A stretch of 64,000 bases of DNA. Origin: Membranipora membranacea (taxonomy: Eukaryota > Bryozoa > Gymnolaemata > Cheilostomatida > Membraniporidae). Numbering within the stretch: the stretch's first letter is position 1; the number at the start of each line of letters is the position of its first letter. The translations under genes and the position numbers were made by a program. Shown here one piece after another: positions 57,061-64,000 of the stretch. The stretch lies in NCBI GenBank assembly GCA_914767715.1, contig OU612068.1, positions 8,804,001-8,868,000 on the forward strand. Direction: 5' to 3'. Below the pieces are notes generated by a model. The model saw only the letters and a list, made by a program, of their open reading frames with translations. It had not been told where the DNA came from and did no database searches.

Positions 57061-57258
57061 TTCACAACTGTTCATGCCGGAGGAATGGTAACAAGTATGT
57101 ACAGTTGGCAAACAGTGATTGTGCGAGATTTACTCAGTATGACAACGTCACCGGACTGACTCAAACCCACAGCTGCCCTGAAGGACTCAGATTCAGTGTG
57201 GATACTTGTGTCTGTGAGCACTCTCCAAGTGTAGTGTGTGACGGTTGCGGACCTCGGG
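57061..57258 (+). CDS. Chitin-binding (peritrophin-type) exon 2 of second gene
   Basis: Acceptor TTATATTGTAG, donor CGGG|GTAAGC, 198 nt, phase 1-1. It encodes NCSCRRNGNKYVQLANSDCA, RFTQYDNVTGL, HSCPEGLRFSVDTCVCE and VVCDGC, about 80% similar to the exon at 52823. Eight cysteines follow the same spacing. The next exon was not found. The LINE at 58.3-62.9 kb, on the opposite strand, may sit in the following intron, or the gene may be truncated. Confidence 0.6.
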
Positions 57259-57259
57259 G

Positions 57260-58335
57260 TAAGCACTTCCTCTGTCTTCATTCAGTCTATAAAACCATAT
57301 AAACTTTACATTCAACACCAGAATAAAGAGATTGTACCATTTTGCAGTCTGTTCTTTGTAGTTTTACATTCTTAAACTACTGCTGCATCTCAGGCAAAGT
57401 TGTGCTCATTGAATTCGGTATATATCTTAATCTTAGAATTGTCACCTAATTGGCAAATACTTTGCACAAACTGATCTTCAAAGATAGGACATTAAATTTA
57501 CGCACTAGCTGATGTTGTCATTAATTTCCTCTAGTAAGAAGGTAAATGCGTCACTTGATACGGTAGAGAATTAATTTCGCACCCTGATTTTGACGATCAG
57601 TATGTGCAAATGATTTGCTCATTTACTGTCAATCCTAAGATTGCAGCCTCATATAAATAGTTTTGAGCTGCACAGAATCCACACACATTTGGCTGTGTAG
57701 CAGCAGTGGTTTAATTATGGCTCATCATCTTTGTAGACCTAAATTTATCCCGTTTTGGGACTAGGTCGACTAGAGTTGAGGACCGACTTGTAGACACTGA
57801 TAAATGCAAGCTTTGGTTTAGAGTTTGCTCATAATTAGCCTGAGATTCAGGCCAACAATGGGACCTGTTCGTATTTTCTTAGTTGTGTTTGATATTCTGT
57901 GGTGTTCTCAACTCGTGTACAAGTAGTGCATTCTGAATGGACCCTAGAGAACGTGTTTTGGCTTCAGTTTTAATCATGGTTTTGGTAGGCGCAGAAGTTT
58001 TGGGTTTTAGGGTTGTCTATTCAGTTGGCTTTTGTTGGTAGGTAACATAGGGGGTGATGTTAAGTCACCTTTTAAGATTTAAGAAGTACCGAAGCAATAT
58101 ATAGTCTTGCGGCTATGTATGCAGTAGTTATGCAATATTCTGACACTAAAATAATTCATGACACTTCTTGGTAAAAATATGACCACAAATAGCCATTCTT
58201 TCTCATCAATGGCACCGTTGAGATCGAAATCTGGTGCTGTACCAGCGCAATACGCAACCACTTCCAAGAACTGCAGATTTAGCTGCCAGACTACAATTAA
58301 TATTGCTTTAGTCTTTATTTTGTTTCTAAGTCAGT
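57260..58335. other. No further exon recognised
   Basis: Probable intron or intergenic sequence; no segment resembling exon 2 of the 52.8-kb gene was found. Confidence 0.4.
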
Positions 58336-58491
58336 GTAGTCGCTAAAATATTTAAGATTGATATATATATACTTTTTATTGGCATCAAAAGTCATCTCAT
58401 TCGAAATGTTTTGCACTCAGTGCCAGAAAACAATTTTTTTTTATAACAAAAAAGAGAAACAGAAGGGAAATAATATCATCAATGATGTTGG

Positions 58492-61236
58492 TCAAGTCGA
58501 TAATATATGGTTGAAAAGTAAAGTTTTGAATGAACTGAACTTCTCTTTAGATCTCAAATGTAACGGTAAAGAATTGTATGTAGCAGAAACTTTGTATCTT
58601 AGATTGTCTGTATGATATAAAAGTAAATGTTTATCACGAAAATTGAACTTGGTAGTGTTTTTAAATCCTCTATATATAAATGGAGGTGTTAAAAAATTGT
58701 TTATCTTATGCGCAAAAAGTGAAGTGAAATAACAAACAAGCTTAGGAAGAGGTAGGAGTTGTAATGATTGTGTAATGGATTCGGTTGAAATGAGATAATA
58801 TGGGATGTAATGCACATTGGCGATAATGCGTAAAGCCCGTTTTTGCAACAAAAATAATCTATTGAGGGCATTATTGCAGGACAAGTTGCCAATGATATGG
58901 ATACCATATATAAGGTGACAATAGATAAACTGGAAGTAAAATGTGCGGGCACTTGCTATATCCAAGAAGTATCTCAAATTTTGAAGTAGGTAAACATTCC
59001 GTTGTACCTTTTTATATACATACTCTAGATGATCCTGCCATGAAAGCGAGTCATTCAACACAAAACCCAGAAGCCTTGTAGTTCTCTGTCTGTTTAGTTT
59101 TTTATGCCCTATGTACAGTTCCAGGTCATAAAGCGGATCTGAGATGTTAAGTAGCATGTAATGAGATTTCTGAACATTTATAACCATCCGGTTACGATTG
59201 CACCAATCCAAAATGCCACTTAAATCTTCAGATGCCTTTGCCTTTAGTTGCTGAAGGTTTTTATTAGATGACAGGAACACTGTATCATCAGCATATGCAT
59301 ATGATGATGAGTCTGATTTTGATGAAGTTAATAAATCATTTATGAAGATGAGAAACAAAGTTGGTGCTAGGATTGAACCTTGAGGGACCCCTATTGTGAT
59401 AGGCAATCTACAAGATTCAATATTATTGAGTTTAACAAACTGCCTTCTGTCTGTCAGAAAGGTGTCAAGAAGTTTTAACATATTTCCTCCGATGCCGCAA
59501 GCCTTCAACTTGTTGTGTAGTAAAACATGGGATACACAGTCAAATGCCTTTTTAAAATCCAGAAAAAGTAATGTCATAACATTTCCATTAATTTTCTCCA
59601 CCAAAGAGTCTGAAATAATTTTAAATAAACTGTCTGAACAAGAATGGCCTTTTCTAAATCCACATTGAAGCTCATGGATGATTTTGTTCTTAGTGAGATA
59701 TCCTTGCAGATGGTGATTTATGTGTTTCTCAAATATTTTTGAAAGAACAGGCAAGACTGAAATTGGCCTATAATTTGATGGGTTATTTATATCCCCAGAT
59801 TTATGTATTGGTGAAACTCGAGCTAGTTTCCATGTTGAAGGGAACTGTCCTTTGCTTAAAACCCTGTTAAACATATCGGTGACAATATCCACAATATAAG
59901 GCCAAACAAGCTTCAACATCTTCACTGTAATTCTGTCAGGTCCTGTACTTTTACTATCAGGAATGTGGAACAATATTCTTGTACATGTGAAAGGGGTGAA
60001 TTGTGGTATGTCTGTCAAATTATGTTTGGATACCGGAAATGTCATCTCATCTGTTACAACAAGGTTCTTTGTGATTGATTTTGCAATGGATGTGAAATGG
60101 CTATTAAATTGATCTGCACTCAAATTTGTCGCAGGGAAAGTCTCCCTCTTTTTATTCTTTAATACATCCCAAACAGGTTTTGTATTACCTTTAGACTCTT
60201 TAATAGTATTAGAAATAGCTCTTTTCTTCTTTTGTCTGATCATATTAGTGACATAATTTCGCTGTTTTTTATATCCTTCCCAATCACCGTTTTGTTTGAG
60301 TTGATCTCTGATTTTGATGTTCATTTTTACCTCATCATCCAACCATTTTGGAAGATTATGCGTTCTTACAAAACGAGTCTTCTCAAACACGAGTTTTGAT
60401 ATAAGATGATTCAAATGGCTATAGAACTTCTCAAACATTGAGTCTATTGATCTTTCATACAGTACGTAACCAAAATTTTCCCTTGAGAATGTGTTAAAAA
60501 TGTTTTCAGGTGTTGCAAATGAATAATCCAAAAATGTTACCTTACATCTTTGTTTAGATATTTTAACATTTCTATCAATCTCTCTTGAAGCTACTATCAT
60601 GAAATGATCACTCAGTGAATATTTGATGACACCAGATTTAGCAATATTGTCACTTTTACTTGAATAGATGTGGTCAATTAGTGTCCTTGATGAATTAGTC
60701 ATGCGAGTGGGTTCAGATATAAGTTGATTCAACAGTAGTGGAGAGGTAACATTATCTAACCACCTGTTTTTCGAAGTTGGATTCAGCAAATCAATATTGA
60801 AATCACCAAATATTATAATTTCATCGTTCAAACCATAACAACGCTCGACAAACTCTGAAAAGTCTGTGTTCCACGATGCTTTTGATTGGGGAGGTCTATA
60901 TAAGTATGTGACCAAAAAACTCTTTTTGCTTCTGGGTCTGACCTTGACTGTTATACTCTCATCCATGTAAAGATCTAAATTTTCCAGATGTTCAATGACC
61001 AGTGAATCATGGACATAGCAGAGTAATCCCCCACCATTGTTACAGAGCCTATCCCTTCTTATCATCGTATATCCTGGTACCTCATATAGGCAGCTGTCAT
61101 CATTTTCATTCAAAAATGTTTCAGCCAAACACAGTATACTAAATTTGTGATCACTAAGAATTAAACGAACCTCTTCCAGTTTGCTTGCCAATCCACGGAT
61201 ATTAAGATATGCGCTATGAAAATTCATTGCCATCAT
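58492..61236 (-). CDS. LINE ORF2: endonuclease and reverse transcriptase
   Basis: 914 residues. Residues 1-225 are an apurinic-type endonuclease: NIRGL (13), AET with the catalytic Glu at 40, YLYRPP (111), GDFNID (144-149, catalytic Asp and Asn), and SDH (209-211). A linker with KKKR (335-340) follows. The reverse transcriptase spans about 465-740: NYRPISVLPVLSKIF (488), LFLDFKKAFD with the first catalytic Asp at 560, GVPQGSILAPTLFLIFINDL (616) and YADD (648-651). The C-terminal thumb has GFVLNDSLSWQDHLEYV and IYCHLIYGIHI. All catalytic residues are present, and the start is fixed by the ATGA overlap with ORF1. It copies its RNA at nicked target DNA. Confidence 0.9.
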   Translation of the reverse strand: MMAMNFHSAYLNIRGLASKLEEVRLILSDHKFSILCLAETFLNENDDSCLYEVPGYTMIRRDRLCNNGGGLLCYVHDSLVIEHLENLDLYMDESITVKVRPRSKKSFLVTYLYRPPQSKASWNTDFSEFVERCYGLNDEIIIFGDFNIDLLNPTSKNRWLDNVTSPLLLNQLISEPTRMTNSSRTLIDHIYSSKSDNIAKSGVIKYSLSDHFMIVASREIDRNVKISKQRCKVTFLDYSFATPENIFNTFSRENFGYVLYERSIDSMFEKFYSHLNHLISKLVFEKTRFVRTHNLPKWLDDEVKMNIKIRDQLKQNGDWEGYKKQRNYVTNMIRQKKKRAISNTIKESKGNTKPVWDVLKNKKRETFPATNLSADQFNSHFTSIAKSITKNLVVTDEMTFPVSKHNLTDIPQFTPFTCTRILFHIPDSKSTGPDRITVKMLKLVWPYIVDIVTDMFNRVLSKGQFPSTWKLARVSPIHKSGDINNPSNYRPISVLPVLSKIFEKHINHHLQGYLTKNKIIHELQCGFRKGHSCSDSLFKIISDSLVEKINGNVMTLLFLDFKKAFDCVSHVLLHNKLKACGIGGNMLKLLDTFLTDRRQFVKLNNIESCRLPITIGVPQGSILAPTLFLIFINDLLTSSKSDSSSYAYADDTVFLSSNKNLQQLKAKASEDLSGILDWCNRNRMVINVQKSHYMLLNISDPLYDLELYIGHKKLNRQRTTRLLGFVLNDSLSWQDHLEYVYKKVQRNVYLLQNLRYFLDIASARTFYFQFIYCHLIYGIHIIGNLSCNNALNRLFLLQKRALRIIANVHYIPYYLISTESITQSLQLLPLPKLVCYFTSLFAHKINNFLTPPFIYRGFKNTTKFNFRDKHLLLYHTDNLRYKVSATYNSLPLHLRSKEKFSSFKTLLFNHILST

Positions 61237-62813
61237 AGAAGTTTTTCAAAATGGCATTTAAGTTTAAGTGAGTCTAAAATCATACCTTGACTGAGGACCT
61301 TGTTGTATTGGTCCTGAGTGTCAAACTTTACTTTAAAGATGCGCATTTTCTTTTCCCCTTTGTAAATCCTTATAGCTGAAGAGTTGGGGAAATTCTGTGA
61401 TATCTCTTTTATTACAAGTTCATCATCAGCATCGATAGGAATGCCTCTCAGCATACCAGTGTTGACTTTTGCTGATTCTGGATTGATTGTCTTTCTTACT
61501 TGCGAATTTTCAAATAGTAATGTATTCCAAGTGTTTATCAACTTGGTCACTGTCTTTTCATCGCGAAGGTGCAGCATAATTTTTGGAGATTCTGTCTTGA
61601 AATTGTAGGTCGTTATGTTTTCTATGATTGTTGGGCCGAATTCACGGTTAATCTCACGTCTGATGTTGTCTTGATTATAGTTTTGGTAGGTTTTTGATGA
61701 CTTGTTGATACTTATTACGATGCAGTGCTTGGGGTTGAAGTTGTTTGGACGAGCTGTTTTTGTAATAGATGGCATGTGATCTGGTGTGTTGGATGTAGTT
61801 GCCGGTGAACTTGGTGTTGGTGTGTTTTGATGTGTTGTTGATGAAGGAATATTTCTGTGGAGTTGTCTACTGCTGCTTGCAACTGATGACCATTGTTGTG
61901 TGGTGTTAAGAGTTTGAGTTGGAAGATATGTTTGTTGTACGGTATTTTTGGAATTTGATGGACATTCCTTTGTACTAGGGCTCTCAGAAAAAGCACTAGT
62001 AATTTTATCCAATTTAACCTGCATGCTGTCCATCTTCTCCTGCATGCTGTCCATCTTCTCCATCATAATAGAAAGCACGCCATGTAGAGTTCTGCATGAC
62101 GCACATCCGGGACTCTCCCCACAATCTCTGTCCCTGGAATGACTGGGAGCGCTGTCGACGAATGGAGCAGAAGTCTCCATTGTCTCAGATAGGGAACACT
62201 GAGAAGACTCTGGCAGTGAGACTGTAGATCCCCCTAGAGCACCTGGTGTGCTTTGTTGTTGAGTTGTGCTGCTGTTGGCATTGGTTTGTTTACTTTTCAG
62301 CGATTCCATTGCATTTGAGCATGAGGAACGGACTTTCTCGTTTAAATTGGCAATTGTTTCTGGCTGTAATTCACCTACCAGCTTAGAGTAGTGACTTATA
62401 AACACATCCACATCTTTGATAGCATTCACCAGTATTCTAGAGGTGGTATGGTAAAAGTTTGCAGTGTAAAGGCGTCTATCCGATTTCTTCTTGTTTTTAA
62501 CGGTGAATATGGTGGCTGTTGTGTTTTTGTCCTTATCTTTATTCATTTTCCTAGTTACATAAAGATATTGCTCCTGAATTGATGTTTGAAATATAGATCT
62601 GACAAGCTCAAAAACAGCTGTGCTGCAGTCAACGACAATTTGGATGTTTCCCGGATTACCTTTTATGGTGATAGACTCATCAGTGGTAGTAGAGTCGATT
62701 TTCTTTTGTAATGCCTTCAACTTGTTGAGCGAATAGGTGAAGATATTATCCTCAGCATCATCCTCATCAGGATCATTACTGGAAATGAGTTTTCTCTTCT
62801 TGCCTTTGTTCAT
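61233..62813 (-). CDS. LINE ORF1 protein without zinc knuckles
   Basis: 526 residues. A basic/acidic N-terminus (KGKKRK, DPDEDDAED) is followed by a folded-looking domain at about 23-150 containing NFYHTTSRILVN (119-130), a motif I have seen in other invertebrate LINE-associated ORFs. Next are a Ser/Thr/Gln-rich linker, a Cys cluster (C231, C237, C240) and a short coiled coil made of a duplicated seven-residue unit (MEKMDSMQ / EKMDSMQV, 251-265). The C-terminal domain (about 340-526) resembles the RNA-binding region before the zinc knuckles of jockey-type ORF1 (GMLRGIPIDADDELVIKEI), but no CCHC knuckles follow. It probably binds the element RNA. ORF2 translation likely depends on termination-reinitiation at ATGA. 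Confidence 0.7.
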   Translation of the reverse strand: MNKGKKRKLISSNDPDEDDAEDNIFTYSLNKLKALQKKIDSTTTDESITIKGNPGNIQIVVDCSTAVFELVRSIFQTSIQEQYLYVTRKMNKDKDKNTTATIFTVKNKKKSDRRLYTANFYHTTSRILVNAIKDVDVFISHYSKLVGELQPETIANLNEKVRSSCSNAMESLKSKQTNANSSTTQQQSTPGALGGSTVSLPESSQCSLSETMETSAPFVDSAPSHSRDRDCGESPGCASCRTLHGVLSIMMEKMDSMQEKMDSMQVKLDKITSAFSESPSTKECPSNSKNTVQQTYLPTQTLNTTQQWSSVASSSRQLHRNIPSSTTHQNTPTPSSPATTSNTPDHMPSITKTARPNNFNPKHCIVISINKSSKTYQNYNQDNIRREINREFGPTIIENITTYNFKTESPKIMLHLRDEKTVTKLINTWNTLLFENSQVRKTINPESAKVNTGMLRGIPIDADDELVIKEISQNFPNSSAIRIYKGEKKMRIFKVKFDTQDQYNKVLSQGMILDSLKLKCHFEKLL

Positions 62814-62849
62814 TTTGGGTGAAAATTACCCAGATTTATTGTCAATTTT

Positions 62850-64000
62850 TCTGGAGCTCAGATTTTTTCAGCCAGATTTTTTCAGATGTGTCAAACACTT
62901 CAACCAGGCCAATAATATCTTGTCTTTTATTTCTAAATCTTTGACATGCTCTGAAATTAATAGGTGCCATAAATTATTTCAGACAATTTTTGCGTTGGAA
63001 TGTAGCCTACCGATTAGTCGTGGAGTAATAGGCAACATTACCAACATCACTGTGAAATATTCAGTTATCCGAGTATACTGACATGGCCCCCAATGTTGGT
63101 CTGAAGCTTGTTTACTGGCTGGTTGCTTCGAGTCTTATCGGCTGTGGGTTGTTGTTTGTTGATGTGTTTGGTCTTGGTCAGGTAGATTGTAATCTAACAG
63201 TAGACTTCATTTTCAAAATGAGTAATGACTGACAACATTTTTATCTGGACCATGCAAAACTATATTTGGCCATCAGCTATAATGATTGCACCTATTCATT
63301 TCAGAGCATGTCAAATATTCAGATATAATATATATTATTGGCATGGCCGAGGAGTTTAACCCATTAAATTGAAATATTTCAATGACTGCAAATTCTGGTT
63401 TTTGTCCAGGTGTTACTACGTCTCCTTCTGTATTTCACAGGCCGATAACACGCAAAACCTGACATAAATATAAAGCTCCACACAACAAGAAAAAAATAAC
63501 ACAAGCACATGGGTCGAATTCACAATACTGGTTCATGAGTGGATAAAACCACATCATCAACTCAGAATACAGGGAAATCCACCTTATTGGCTTAAATCCC
63601 ATGTCTACTTTAGAGGTGTTTCATAGACCACAGAGGGTGACCTCAATAGTACCCACTGCCAAATTGGTCCAAATGGCAAATTGCAAGAGAAACCAAGCGT
63701 TATTGTTAAACATATTTTCATATGAGGTTTTTGCTCGAAAATTTAAAACAAAATGCTATATTAAAATTTTAATGAAAGTTTCAGCGGTGCGGTGTAGTCA
63801 ACGCCAGAGAGTTCGAGTCTAGAATGGCAACCGCCCGATTGAACAAAGCTGAGACCATCCCATCGACCAGCGACCGGATAGTTTCATCTTTCTAATGCCC
63901 CCTACACACCATCCCCCCCCCCCCACAAAGCCTCCGCCTCCGATTTCAATCAAGGGAAGGAATAAAGACTTTGAGATATATTTGAATGTATTACTACATC
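62850..64000. other. No recognisable gene; tRNA-like fragment and poly(C) run
   Basis: May include the LINE 5'UTR up to about 63100. A B-box-like GAGTTCGAGTCTAG near 63808-63822 in a tRNA-like context (GCGGTGCGGTGTAGTCAACG) suggests a SINE fragment. A 12-13-base C run lies at 63912-63924. Confidence 0.4.

Larger units (their letters stand above)
58340..62850 (-). mobile_element. Near-complete two-ORF LINE (CR1/L2/jockey-related)
   Basis: Both ORFs are uninterrupted on the minus strand and overlap by four bases (ATGA, 61236-61233). The 3' region has AATAAA near 58378-58383 followed by a TATATATATA-type simple repeat ending near 58350. The 5' limit upstream of 62813 is not defined. Intact frames over 4.3 kb suggest a recent insertion. 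No target duplication was found by eye. Confidence 0.8.

Overview
This window is animal (metazoan) nuclear DNA, not bacterial or organellar. It is AT-rich and gene-poor. Coding exons are short and bounded by GT/AG splice sites, and polyadenylation signals are AATAAA. Much of the sequence is decayed or intact transposable elements: CR1/L2-like and RTE-like LINEs, a gypsy-type LTR element, hAT elements, a P-element relative and tRNA-derived SINEs. This element mix, with chitin-binding peritrophin-type exons and a secreted D8C-type protein, suggests an aquatic invertebrate (sponge, cnidarian, lophotrochozoan or basal deuterostome). I cannot name the species.

Layout. 1-2.4 kb: a decayed copy (copy C) of a membrane-protein family. 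2.8-4.8 kb: three copies of one roughly 520-bp repeat, two of them forming a nearly perfect palindrome of about 1.05 kb. 7.7-8.9 kb: broken P-element (THAP9-like) transposase. 9.8-11.3 kb: dead LINE. 11.5-11.9 kb: a tRNA-containing unit with inverted ends. 12-14.5 kb: copy A of the membrane family, with one transmembrane exon and one tyrosine-rich cytoplasmic exon that carries an ITAM-like motif. 16.6-20.7 kb: diverged tandem array of five units. 22.8-25.8 kb: a second array, with a repeated minus-strand exon-like segment. 27.0-28.3 kb: 5'-truncated LINE. 29.0-32.4 kb: broken gypsy polyprotein interrupted by a SINE. 32.9-35.3 kb: copy B, a segmental duplicate of the 12-14.5 kb block whose splice sites are lost; a detached piece of its tail lies at 37.35 kb. 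40.4-42.5 kb: an intact-looking secreted D8C gene on the minus strand, with a hAT-type MITE inserted three bases beyond its stop codon. 42.6-45.2 kb: a complete hAT element with terminal repeats, target duplication and internal introns, but no catalytic core. 47.2-49.1 kb: a broken chitin-binding exon and two LINE fragments. 52.8-55.3 kb: a five-exon chitin-binding-type gene. 56.8-57.3 kb: the first two exons of a paralogue. 58.3-62.9 kb: a two-ORF LINE on the minus strand with both frames fully open.

The host genes are two secreted families (D8C and chitin-binding) and one membrane-receptor-like family. The most interesting candidate is the receptor-like family. It is duplicated at least three times on the same strand, with a transmembrane exon, a basic juxtamembrane stretch, a variable seven-residue repeat and, in copies A and B, a conserved Y-x-x-L-(8)-Y-x-x-L motif in the tail. 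No extracellular domain could be recognised upstream of it.
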